Shown: positions 1 to 6,456 of the stretch, piece by piece | Layout: the number at the start of each line of letters is the position of its first letter | How positions within the stretch are numbered: position 1 is the stretch's first letter | Made by a program: the position numbers and the translations under genes | Virus record (IMG/VR): IMGVR_UViG_3300032050_000536 | Span: 1-31,332 of that record | DNA: 31,332 bases | Origin: a virus | Direction: 5' to 3' (one strand) | Notes under the pieces: model-generated | The model's input: only the letters and a program-made list of their open reading frames with translations | What the model was told of the DNA's origin: nothing | Database searches by the model: none

Positions 1-104
1 GTTACGTCTACTGAAACGGTATTGGCACTTGCAGGTGTCACTACGAGTGTGCTCGATGCCAAGGCTGCAACCATGACAAGGGCGATCTTCTTAAATGAAT
101 TCAT
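1..104 (-). CDS. Secreted or surface protein with Sec signal peptide (3' part outside window)
   Basis: Translating leftward from the ATG at 102-104 gives MNSFKKIALVMVAALASS, then TLVVTPASA and NTVSVDV, open to the window edge. This is a textbook signal peptide: Lys-Lys n-region, a hydrophobic core of about 15 residues, and an AxA cleavage site (ASA) near residue 27. An AAAAGGAG ribosome site lies 5 nt upstream. An in-frame ATG 21 nt further up would add MNNKRRK, but the Shine-Dalgarno sits inside that stretch, so I chose the later ATG. The gene follows the large terminase by 26 nt on the same strand. The mature protein lies outside the window, so its function is unknown. It could be an exported cell-surface factor or a lysis or superinfection-related protein. 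Confident that it is coding and exported; nothing more. Confidence 0.75.
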   Translation of the reverse strand, partial: MNSFKKIALVMVAALASSTLVVTPASANTVSVDV

Positions 105-130
105 TTTTCTCCTTTTATTATTCATTTGGT

Positions 131-1912
131 TTATATTGTTTTTAGCCTATCCAAATAGTCTTTAATCTCTTCTATTTGACTAGGTTTATATTGTATCACG
201 TTCTCAGGTAGTTCGTCAACTCGCTTAGGTCTATCCCTAAAAGTATGAACCTCTACCTCAGTGTCTGTATTTTTAGGGGTATAAGATATAGCCCCAAAAA
301 TAGCACCACACACAGCATCAGCCAAGTCCTTTGACTTTTTGCGTGGATGGTCAACTCTATCATTTTTCATAATCTTTAACTGGGTTAGTTCATCAAATAA
401 TAAATCAATTGCAGGCATAGCAAGTCTTTCCTCATACACGAGCATAGCCATATCCTCATAGTGCTTCTTGGCAACAGAAACAGTATCAGTTTTCATTCCA
501 ACCTGCTTGAGTTCATTCTGAATATCAAATGACTGCCAACGGTCAAAGGAAACCATTCCAATATCAAACCCAAGCCTTCTAAGGTTCTGAATCCACTGTT
601 TAACCTCAGAAAGATTAACGGGACCTTCAACTTTTGGCTCCCACCAAGCAACGGCATCTACTACTACAATAGGTGCTACTTGTTCGTAGTTGTTGATTAC
701 TTGTATATTTACCCATTTTTCTACATGTGCAATTGCTACCGCACACTTGTCATGCTTTTGTGCAAGGTCAGCATGAACATAATATTTTTTAGTTGGATCT
801 GGTTTAAATGCTTCGTCAAACCTTTTAAAATTATCTATTGGGTTTCTTAATGTCATACAGGCTCTTACTTTTTCTGCCTGCTTAAAAAATGCATCTGAAG
901 CAAAAGTTGGTACGCATGCAAAGCGCATCATGGCATCACCAAGGTCTGTCATAAATGCAATCATAAAGTCATTAATCTTTCGTGTAGGGTTTACTTCCCA
1001 TGTAGGTCTCTTTAGTGCAAATACTCCTGGATACTTATATGAAATTATATGATCTTCGTCCCACGAAATTTGAAACTTATTGTCTGGGTCTGTCTCTGGA
1101 AGCAATGGATTAATTATGAATTCGTGTGTTCTTTCAACTGATTCTTTTTCAGCAATAACTGCATCATATCTTTCTGAGATAAAGTCTCCTGGATATCTTG
1201 GGAATGAAAGCAAAACAACCTTTCCTAAATCTGGGAAACGAGAGTCTACTGATCCACGGAAAGCCTTATATATATTGTCTGCGGTCTTTCCTTGCTCATT
1301 ACCCGTTCCAACCTCAGATGCAAAACCAGAAATCTCATCAAGAACTGCAAGAAGAAGGTTTAAACCCTCATGTGATTCACGCTCTGAGTGACCAGAGTAA
1401 ACAGTAATTGATTTATCAAACTCAACTGAGTCTGCCTTAGCATTATACTTTCCAGCAAACCATGGGGACTTTTCAATCTTAGATTTAAAACCTTTAAAGA
1501 AAACATTCTTTGCTTGTTGTGCGTTAATAGCAACATTGATAAGGTCAATAGCATCTCCAGAGGGCTTTCCAAAATACTTTGCAGGGTCTTTTAGGCATAA
1601 TAGTTTATATACTATATATGAGCATGCTACGGTTGATGTGAAGTCTTTTCCAGATCCCTTGCCAAGTTGTAGGATGATTTCATTCTTTGTGTACTTATCA
1701 TAATAGCGAGTTCCTTTTTCTTCCCCCATTATGTCTATCAAATCTTCTTTACGATAAATCTGACTCATAGCCTCAACAATGTCATATTGAATATCAGACA
1801 AAGGTGGTTGGCCAAGGTAGTCTGGAGACTCAACAAAAGTCTTTGCATCTACTGGGGTTTCTTCAAAGTGATTACTTTTAAGAACTTCTAAAAAATCATC
1901 AAAGTCTGCCAT
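131..1912 (-). CDS. terL: Terminase large subunit (packaging ATPase and nuclease)
   Basis: Motor that cuts concatemeric DNA and pumps it into the prohead. The 593-residue protein has the full two-domain layout. In the ATPase part, Walker A is GKGSGKD (about residues 84-90), Walker B is LLLAVLDE with D192 and E193, and a C-motif-like VVLLSFPR sits near 232-239. In the RNase H-fold nuclease part, acidic residues appear in YVHADLA (D382), SFDRWQS (D457) and KSKDLADAV (D529/D532), the usual terminase nuclease arrangement. Length is normal for the family. The start overlaps the stop of the small subunit (TAATG), implying coupled translation. The neighbours fit: TerS directly upstream. No portal or capsid gene follows; a secreted protein does. 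Function is near certain; the packaging type (cos, pac or headful) cannot be told here. Confidence 0.95.
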   Translation of the reverse strand: MADFDDFLEVLKSNHFEETPVDAKTFVESPDYLGQPPLSDIQYDIVEAMSQIYRKEDLIDIMGEEKGTRYYDKYTKNEIILQLGKGSGKDFTSTVACSYIVYKLLCLKDPAKYFGKPSGDAIDLINVAINAQQAKNVFFKGFKSKIEKSPWFAGKYNAKADSVEFDKSITVYSGHSERESHEGLNLLLAVLDEISGFASEVGTGNEQGKTADNIYKAFRGSVDSRFPDLGKVVLLSFPRYPGDFISERYDAVIAEKESVERTHEFIINPLLPETDPDNKFQISWDEDHIISYKYPGVFALKRPTWEVNPTRKINDFMIAFMTDLGDAMMRFACVPTFASDAFFKQAEKVRACMTLRNPIDNFKRFDEAFKPDPTKKYYVHADLAQKHDKCAVAIAHVEKWVNIQVINNYEQVAPIVVVDAVAWWEPKVEGPVNLSEVKQWIQNLRRLGFDIGMVSFDRWQSFDIQNELKQVGMKTDTVSVAKKHYEDMAMLVYEERLAMPAIDLLFDELTQLKIMKNDRVDHPRKKSKDLADAVCGAIFGAISYTPKNTDTEVEVHTFRDRPKRVDELPENVIQYKPSQIEEIKDYLDRLKTI

Positions 1913-2457
1913 TACTGCTCACTAATTGATTCAGATACAATCGTTACTACTTCGTTTTGCTTTGCAATAGCAGATAGTCTTTGCATGATAATGTCTCTTA
2001 CTTCTGGATGTTCTGACGCTATATCTCTAAGAATTCCCACCAGAACTTCTTGTCTTCTTTCAATCTCAACCATTTCTTCTGCAAGTTCTTTGTTCTCAAG
2101 CAAGCCAGCCTTCTGTAGCATATCAATTCTTTTAGATTCAATATCCATTACAAGTTTAATTGCAGCAGTCTTTGCGCTAAGGTTATTAGTCATTGATGCT
2201 TCATCAATAACTTCGTATGTACGAGATACCAGTTTGCTATAGTGAGTGTCTGCTGCAGCGAGTGCCTCTTTGGCACGAGCACGGATAGCGTCATTGGCAG
2301 ATGCCATAACCTTCCACTCATTAATAAGTGTTACTACTTTAGTCCTTGGGATGTCTAGTTGTTTAGAGATTACCGTAGGGTCATTTCCCTTAAGATATTC
2401 CTCTACTACTTGATTAACTTGATCAAGATGTTTAACTAAATCATCTTCAGTTGACAT
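1912..2457 (-). CDS. terS: Putative terminase small subunit (HTH DNA-binding)
   Basis: 181 residues. Residues about 17-48 look like a helix-turn-helix (YLKGNDPTVISKQLDIPRTK, then VVTLINEW). Residues 55-150 are predicted long helices rich in Ala, Glu and Lys, fitting the oligomerising core of small terminases. Such proteins recognise the phage packaging site and stimulate the large subunit ATPase. The main evidence is position: its stop codon overlaps the large terminase ATG. An AAGGGA ribosome site lies about 8 nt before its ATG, inside the end of the upstream gene. It could instead be another HTH regulator, but size, fold pattern and coupling favour TerS. Confidence 0.75.
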   Translation of the reverse strand: MSTEDDLVKHLDQVNQVVEEYLKGNDPTVISKQLDIPRTKVVTLINEWKVMASANDAIRARAKEALAAADTHYSKLVSRTYEVIDEASMTNNLSAKTAAIKLVMDIESKRIDMLQKAGLLENKELAEEMVEIERRQEVLVGILRDIASEHPEVRDIIMQRLSAIAKQNEVVTIVSESISEQ

Positions 2458-2719
2458 TGCTTAATTCCCTTGCTATCTTTAAAAGTATAAGATAACCAAT
2501 TAAGTCATCTAAATCGTTATCGCCGACAAAAGATCCGCCTCTAGTTATTCTAGAAAGTTTGTCGTCAATACGAACATGTAGTTGCTCTACGCTATCTGAT
2601 GTAGCAAAAACCCTGACAGGATTTAGGGCAGAGTCACCATAAGATTTATTTTTTGCAATAAGCATCTCTTTGATTTCATCACAAACCTGAGCAATAGTAA
2701 ACTGTGTCTCAGAACTCAT
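2447..2719 (-). CDS. Nmad1/DUF1599-like protein
   Basis: 90 residues from MSSETQF. An upstream ATG at 2737 would add six residues, but GAGGAGG lies six bases before the ATG at 2717-2719, so the later start is chosen. The core KNKSYGDSALNPVRVF, VRIDDKLSRI and LDDLIGYLILLKIA follows the pattern I associate with DUF1599, also called nucleotide modification associated domain 1. Members of that family occur in phages and are linked by context to nucleotide or DNA-base modification; I know of no established reaction. The gene overlaps the membrane peptide gene upstream and the small terminase downstream, so it is co-translated with packaging genes. Family assignment is from memory of the motif; the role is inference. 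Confidence 0.6.
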   Translation of the reverse strand: MSSETQFTIAQVCDEIKEMLIAKNKSYGDSALNPVRVFATSDSVEQLHVRIDDKLSRITRGGSFVGDNDLDDLIGYLILLKIARELSNVN

Positions 2720-2843
2720 CTTTATCCTCCTCATCACTTAAATCAAAAATGTCTGGAAAGTTTTTAAAGGAATTAATAACATAGGCTATACCTACGGAAC
2801 TAGCCACGGTAATGGCCAAAATAATCTTTTTTGTTTTACTCAT
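2709..2843 (-). CDS. Small single-pass membrane protein (44 aa)
   Basis: A 44-residue ORF starting MSKTKKIILAITVASSVG and ending in an acidic tail (DLSDEEDKDEF). Basic N-terminus, then one hydrophobic segment (residues about 7-23), then a polar acidic C-terminus: the expected topology is a single-pass inner membrane protein or uncleaved anchor. An AAGGAAG ribosome site lies about 8 nt upstream. Its ATG overlaps the TGA of the HTH gene (ATGA), and its 3' end carries the Shine-Dalgarno of the next gene, so it fits the operon without gaps. Function unknown; holin-accessory, superinfection exclusion or membrane tether are possible, none shown. Confidence 0.6.
   Translation of the reverse strand: MSKTKKIILAITVASSVGIAYVINSFKNFPDIFDLSDEEDKDEF
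2726..2732 (-). promoter_or_regulatory. Ribosome site deciding the Nmad1-like start
   Basis: GAGGAGG six bases before the ATG at 2717-2719. The upstream in-frame ATG codons would put this site inside the coding region. It lies in the 3' end of the small membrane-protein gene. Confidence 0.75.
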
Positions 2844-2995
2844 CGTTTAGACTTCCTTAATCCAAATTTTGCAAGATACACATAAATAGTTTCCACGCTT
2901 ACCCCACACTCCTTTGCAATCTCGTCTGGAGTCTTTTTGTCCATAAGATAACGCTTACGCATAAAGACTTCTGATGTATATAGTTTAGCAGCCAT
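2840..2995 (-). CDS. Small helix-turn-helix DNA-binding protein (51 aa)
   Basis: A 51-residue ORF starting MAAKLYTSEVFMRKRYLMDK. The second half, KKTPDEIAKECGVSVETIYV, is a clear helix-turn-helix (EIAKECGVSVETIY), followed by a basic tail (GLRKSKR). The fold looks like sigma-region-4 or homeodomain-like HTHs that occur as stand-alone small phage proteins. It begins four bases after the stop of the RuvC-like gene and its TGA overlaps the next ATG, so it is a member of the same operon. It could be a transcription regulator or an accessory packaging or replication protein; the sequence does not decide. Confidence 0.7.
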   Translation of the reverse strand: MAAKLYTSEVFMRKRYLMDKKTPDEIAKECGVSVETIYVYLAKFGLRKSKR

Positions 2996-2999
2996 GATG

Positions 3000-3590
3000 T
3001 TATTTGTCAACTCCTATTGCCTTACCCCAGTTTTTTAGTGCCCAATGCCCAATGCCACATGCATCTGCGACATCGTTATCTGTAATAGTTCTGTCATATA
3101 TAGTATTAATAAACTTAATTGTTCTTTCTTTACGAAGATTTCTTTCATAGGTTTTATACCAAGACTCTGACTTTCCTGGGTGCTGAGAACGAATAAATAG
3201 TTGTTCATCCTTTGATATTTTTTTATTTCCTATATAGTTTTGCCAAGTTATTGGAGAAACTTTTCCAATAGTCTTGGTTCCAGTCTGTCCTGCTGATCCA
3301 AGTATTGCTCCTTGCACTAATGCAAGATCTGCAGCAGTTTTAGGACTATTCATAAATACCGTATGCTCAATAACTATTGCTTCAAACCCTTCGTATATAT
3401 CAAAAAATGCTTTTACCTTTTTACCTGCATCCATAACCTTTTCATATATGTCATTACCTTGAAAGTTTATTTTTCCTACAGTTTTTAAATTTTCTTCCTC
3501 AAACAAAGCAAAAGCAAGACTGTTAGTACTGGCATCAATAGCACAGATGGTATGTGGCTTTAGTTCTAGCCCCCATTTATTTTTTACCAT
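3000..3590 (-). CDS. RuvC-like Holliday junction resolvase
   Basis: 196 residues with the RNase H-fold pattern of RuvC. D19 is in CAIDASTNSLAFALF, E75 in AIVIEHT, and a C-terminal pair D173 and D176 is in DNDVADACGIGHWA, matching the four acidic metal ligands of RuvC. Such enzymes cut four-way junctions symmetrically, which in phages resolves recombination intermediates and branched replication products before packaging. The length is close to cellular RuvC (about 170). The ATG at 3590 has an AAGGA site 8 nt upstream, within the end of the zinc-finger gene it overlaps by 14 nt. Neighbouring RecA-like, Cas4-like and PD-(D/E)XK genes support a recombination role. Confidence 0.8.
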   Translation of the reverse strand: MVKNKWGLELKPHTICAIDASTNSLAFALFEEENLKTVGKINFQGNDIYEKVMDAGKKVKAFFDIYEGFEAIVIEHTVFMNSPKTAADLALVQGAILGSAGQTGTKTIGKVSPITWQNYIGNKKISKDEQLFIRSQHPGKSESWYKTYERNLRKERTIKFINTIYDRTITDNDVADACGIGHWALKNWGKAIGVDK

Positions 3591-3861
3591 CTGTTTTATC
3601 CTTAATCTTTTTTATTGCTTTGCTTACTGCGTCTGGATTTACCGAACAAGATGAGCATACTGCAAAATCATTGTATATTGATAGTGGCATAGAGCAAGAC
3701 TTGCACAGCCTAGTCTTTCCTTTTCTTTTTGCTCTTTTTGATTGCATATACCTTGCAGCAATTTTTTCTTTTGTTGCAAGTTCTCTACATTCAACAGAAC
3801 AGTATATCTGGTAAGATACAGATTGAGAAAATTGTTTATCGCAAAAGTTACAATGTCTCAC
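3577..3861 (-). CDS. Double zinc-finger protein
   Basis: 94 residues, GTG start. Two cysteine knots are visible: C4-x2-C7 with C21-x3-C25, and C53-x2-C56 with C69-x2-C72, separated by a very basic linker (SKRAKRKGKTR). This suggests a nucleic-acid-binding protein with two structural zinc sites. GGAG seven bases before the GTG decides the start, and it overlaps the end of the nuclease gene by 14 nt. Its place between a Cas4-like nuclease and a RuvC-like resolvase hints at an accessory role in recombination or transcription, but no specific family is recognised. Confidence 0.65.
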   Translation of the reverse strand: MRHCNFCDKQFSQSVSYQIYCSVECRELATKEKIAARYMQSKRAKRKGKTRLCKSCSMPLSIYNDFAVCSSCSVNPDAVSKAIKKIKDKTDGKK

Positions 3862-4663
3862 TTAGAATCTCCAGGGGTGCAATCTTTATTACACCTTGTC
3901 CTGCAGACTCACATGCTTTTCTAATTGGGCATGACTTGCATATCTTGGAATTAGATCTATAGTTCTTGCTTGGCAAAGTTTTATCTTCCCAAGCCTTTCG
4001 AACTGTTCTCATCCAATCAAATGCCTGGTCTACCCACCGACGGTAATGATCGTTTACTTCTACGGGAATCAAAAGAAGTTCATGATTGTTTTTGTTTTCA
4101 TAAATCATAACACCCTTTGGCCGTTTTAATATTTTCATATAGATAAGCAATTGCATTAAGTGACCAGTCTTGGCCTTTCCTGATGCCTTTCTATATTCAA
4201 ATCCTTCATTCATCATTGTTTTAATTTCACCAATGAGTTCTTCTCCTTGCCAATCAAGCATAACATCCCCATATCCAAAGATAGGTGGATCATCATGCCT
4301 AATCTTAAATTCAGTAGTTTCGTTATTATCTTCATCACGATATACTTTCGCTACCCCAGAGTCTATCATTGCTGCCTGGATTCTTGCATGTGATAGAGTA
4401 CCAGCAGTCATGTTTGCTGCAGCATAGGCGTCAGCATTGTCTTCAAATGTCTGCCCATCAAAAGCAAGGTACCAATATCTAGCACACTCTCCATGGCCGT
4501 AAGCAATAGTAGAAGGAGCAAAAGTCTTTTTGACTGTGTGCTTGTCTACTCTTTTAATGGTATACCCCTCCCTGATTTTTTCAACAAGGGCATCAACATT
4601 CATCGAATGAACTGGTTTTTCTTCTGGCTTTATCATAACTGTATGTAGTAAATTTTTTGTCAT
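3848..4663 (-). CDS. Cas4/RecB-type PD-(D/E)XK exonuclease with Fe-S cysteines
   Basis: 271 residues. The nuclease core reads H92 (GTLSHARIQ), D133 (YGDVMLD), E146-I-K148 (LIGEIKTM) and Q171 (HLMQLLIYM), the order typical of the Cas4/AddB/RecB family. One cysteine before the core (C60, GHGECARYWY) and three after it (C242, C245, C251, in CKSCPIRKAC) match the 4Fe-4S cluster ligands of Cas4 and AddB. Phage members process DNA ends to single strands for recombination. No Cas1, Cas2 or repeat array is nearby, so this is not a CRISPR adaptation gene here. A promoter-like TGCTATACT lies at 4687-4695, in the small gap upstream. The ATG has a weak AAAAGAGA site. Confidence 0.8.
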   Translation of the reverse strand: MTKNLLHTVMIKPEEKPVHSMNVDALVEKIREGYTIKRVDKHTVKKTFAPSTIAYGHGECARYWYLAFDGQTFEDNADAYAAANMTAGTLSHARIQAAMIDSGVAKVYRDEDNNETTEFKIRHDDPPIFGYGDVMLDWQGEELIGEIKTMMNEGFEYRKASGKAKTGHLMQLLIYMKILKRPKGVMIYENKNNHELLLIPVEVNDHYRRWVDQAFDWMRTVRKAWEDKTLPSKNYRSNSKICKSCPIRKACESAGQGVIKIAPLEILSETL

Positions 4664-4686
4664 TATATCTCTTTTCTAGTACTATA

Positions 4687-4695
4687 AGTATAGCA
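4687..4695 (-). promoter_or_regulatory. Candidate extended -10 promoter
   Basis: Minus-strand TGCTATACT fits an extended -10 element (TGnTATAnT) in one of the few gaps of the window. It would start RNA about 17 bases before the ATG of the Cas4-like gene. No convincing -35 is seen. Confidence 0.35.
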
Positions 4696-4697
4696 GA

Positions 4698-5003
4698 TTA
4701 TCGAATTATATACTTTAGAGCAGACACAAGATTGTTAATTGACTCCGCTGCAGTATAGTAAAGATTCTTTTTTCCCCTGTCAGATTTGTCAACATTGGCC
4801 ATCCAGGTAGCCTTTAATGACATCTTTGCAGCGATTGCTTGTAGGCGAACTATTTCGACTGTTGCCACATTAAGTGGTATGTCTGGCTTAATAATAATCT
4901 TGGCTATAAAGGTAAGGGCTGTAGTCAACTCCTCATCCTGCATGTAGTCTGCTATTTCTGCCAAACCATTTACCATCTCTATTGTTGTCTGTTGCTGTTC
5001 CAT
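4698..5003 (-). CDS. Conserved-looking hypothetical helical protein
   Basis: 101 residues, not assigned to a family. Composition and heptad-like spacing suggest mostly alpha-helices; no signal peptide, membrane segment or cysteine pattern. Residues about 62-98 (SLKATWMANVDKSDRGKKNL, then YYTAAESINNLVSALKYI) look like the more conserved part. Its ATG overlaps the stop of the upstream gene (TAATG), so translation is probably coupled to the PD-(D/E)XK protein. It may be a partner of the recombination proteins, by position only. Real gene on grounds of length, coupling and packing; function unknown. Confidence 0.55.
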   Translation of the reverse strand: MEQQQTTIEMVNGLAEIADYMQDEELTTALTFIAKIIIKPDIPLNVATVEIVRLQAIAAKMSLKATWMANVDKSDRGKKNLYYTAAESINNLVSALKYIIR

Positions 5004-5284
5004 TATTCCTCCATCATGTCTTCTAGTATGCTCATCTCAATTATAGCAAGTCTTACCTTGGCATTACCCTCGCCGATTACGACTACGATGGCTGGATCCT
5101 TGCCATTTTTCATGGCATCCGTAGTAGCCTTAGCCCAAACCTCTTTATTTAAGGTAAAAGATTTTCCAACTTCTTTAAAGTCTACGACAAAAGTTTTCCA
5201 GGAAGCATCGCCTTTTTGGGTATTGCGTCCAGAATTCTTGTGCTGTTTGGCACCAATTCTTTTGCTTTCGCTTTTCTCAGTCAT
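5003..5284 (-). CDS. Small PD-(D/E)XK Holliday junction resolvase-like protein
   Basis: 93 residues. The pattern NSGRNTQKGDASW (D26), then VVDFKEV (D35-x-K37), then KSFTLNKEVW and a DPAIVVV strand near 63-69, is that of compact archaeal-Hjc-like and phage PD-(D/E)XK resolvases: a GD, then D/E-x-K, then a K-S/T-F segment. Such enzymes cut branched DNA as dimers. The assignment is from motif order only; the usual N-terminal glutamate is not certain. Start: the ATG overlaps the end of the zinc-ribbon gene. A second, RuvC-type resolvase lies 1.4 kb downstream, so the two may be redundant or act on different branched structures. Alternative: a non-catalytic DNA-binding relative. Confidence 0.45.
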   Translation of the reverse strand: MTEKSESKRIGAKQHKNSGRNTQKGDASWKTFVVDFKEVGKSFTLNKEVWAKATTDAMKNGKDPAIVVVIGEGNAKVRLAIIEMSILEDMMEE

Positions 5285-5453
5285 CTTTTTTTACTTTCTT
5301 ATATCCTTTTTTAAATAATATTACTTCTGATAAATGTTTTTCTGAGCACATCCAAGACGCCATACCAGTTTCCATATAAACCCTCATGGTTTTTACTTCT
5401 TTTTTGCAAGTCTTACAAGGAAACTTTCCTTCGTATATGCTGTAGTTAGTCAT
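5277..5453 (-). CDS. Small zinc-ribbon protein (58 aa)
   Basis: A 58-residue ORF starting MTNYSIYEGKFPCKTCKKEV and ending in a lysine-rich tail. C13-x2-C16 and C36-x3-H40 (WMCSEKHLSEV) form one likely CCCH zinc site. It overlaps the RecA-like gene at its start by 8 nt and the resolvase-like gene at its end by 8 nt, so it fills the only space between them exactly, which is strong support that it is translated. It sits inside the recombination cluster. Probable nucleic-acid or protein adaptor; no known family assigned with certainty. Confidence 0.7.
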   Translation of the reverse strand: MTNYSIYEGKFPCKTCKKEVKTMRVYMETGMASWMCSEKHLSEVILFKKGYKKVKKDD

Positions 5454-6456
5454 TTAACCTAGACTTAATTGATTCTTGCAAGTCAAGATCCTCTCTTACT
5501 CGATTAACAAATGCTTCTTTACCCTGAACTTTTGTGCCATCAGGAAGTATGTACCATGCTCCTGTACGCTCTACAATACCGTTTAGTTCTGCTGTAGTAA
5601 CCAGATCACCAATGGTATCAAGACCAATATCGTCACCTCTAAAGTAAAAATCATACTCACCAGACTGGAACCCTGGAGAGGTTTTGGAGAATTGGAGTTC
5701 CCACTTAATAGTTCTACCAATTTTTTCTTCAATTAATTTATCTCCTACCTTGATCTTGCCCTTAATCGCTTGATTGTCTGACTCTGAAGAAAAGAGTTTA
5801 ATAATACATGAGGAATAAAACTTAGTAGCCTGACCACCAGAAGGCTGCTGGCTAGTATACATAGCATTGATATTGTTACGAGACTGAGAAATAAGAACAA
5901 GCAGAGTTGGCTTAACTTTATTGTTTGCATAGTTAAGCATTTTCCATGCGTTACTAAAGTCACGAGATTCGGCTCCAATCTGTTTAGTGTTTTCTAATGC
6001 TTTCATTTCATCTGTATCTTTTTCAAAATAGATTGCAGGAAGCATTGATGTAATAGAGTCTACCACAATTAGATCAACTCCAGCATTCATTAATCCGACA
6101 CCTACGTCTACCATGTCGCTAATAGTTCTTGCTTGTGAGTAGATTAGTTTCTCTGGATCTACCCCAAGAGTTCTGGCCCAGTCTTCTGAATATGACATCT
6201 CTGAGTCAATCCACGCACACAACTTGCCTTCTGCTTGAGCAAGAGCAATCATTTGAAGACACATAGAAGACTTTGCAGAGGACTTAGATCCCCAGATAAG
6301 TACCTGTCTGCCGTAAGGAAGTCCACCGCCAAGGGCACGGTTTAAACCAAAACTTGGTGTGGGCTGATACTCATAGTTGATACCTACACCACTGCCCAAT
6401 CTTTTTCTTAACTTGGGGTCTAACTGTGCTAACGCTTCTTCTATACTAACTGACAT
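5446..6456 (-). CDS. recA: RecA-like recombinase with altered Walker A
   Basis: 336 residues; strand exchange and recombination-dependent replication or repair. Against bacterial RecA from memory, the catalytic glutamate is kept (AWIDSEMS, E86), Walker B is LIVVDSITS, the ATP-sensing glutamine is kept (LVLISQSR), and the DNA-binding L2 core is SGGQATKFYSS. The C-terminal TGAWYILPDG is also RecA-like. The Walker A is GSKSSAKSS: alanine stands where the invariant glycine of GK-T/S normally is. Start: a longer ORF begins two codons earlier, but GGAGG (6463-6467) touches that ATG and is six bases from the ATG at 6454-6456, so the latter is used. It overlaps the polymerase gene by 11 nt. Confident family call; whether ATP turnover is normal is open. 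Confidence 0.9.
   Translation of the reverse strand: MSVSIEEALAQLDPKLRKRLGSGVGINYEYQPTPSFGLNRALGGGLPYGRQVLIWGSKSSAKSSMCLQMIALAQAEGKLCAWIDSEMSYSEDWARTLGVDPEKLIYSQARTISDMVDVGVGLMNAGVDLIVVDSITSMLPAIYFEKDTDEMKALENTKQIGAESRDFSNAWKMLNYANNKVKPTLLVLISQSRNNINAMYTSQQPSGGQATKFYSSCIIKLFSSESDNQAIKGKIKVGDKLIEEKIGRTIKWELQFSKTSPGFQSGEYDFYFRGDDIGLDTIGDLVTTAELNGIVERTGAWYILPDGTKVQGKEAFVNRVREDLDLQESIKSRLND

Noticed and set aside
3848-4663. Cas4 as part of a CRISPR adaptation system
   Set aside because: No Cas1, Cas2, leader or array nearby; surrounded by phage recombination genes.
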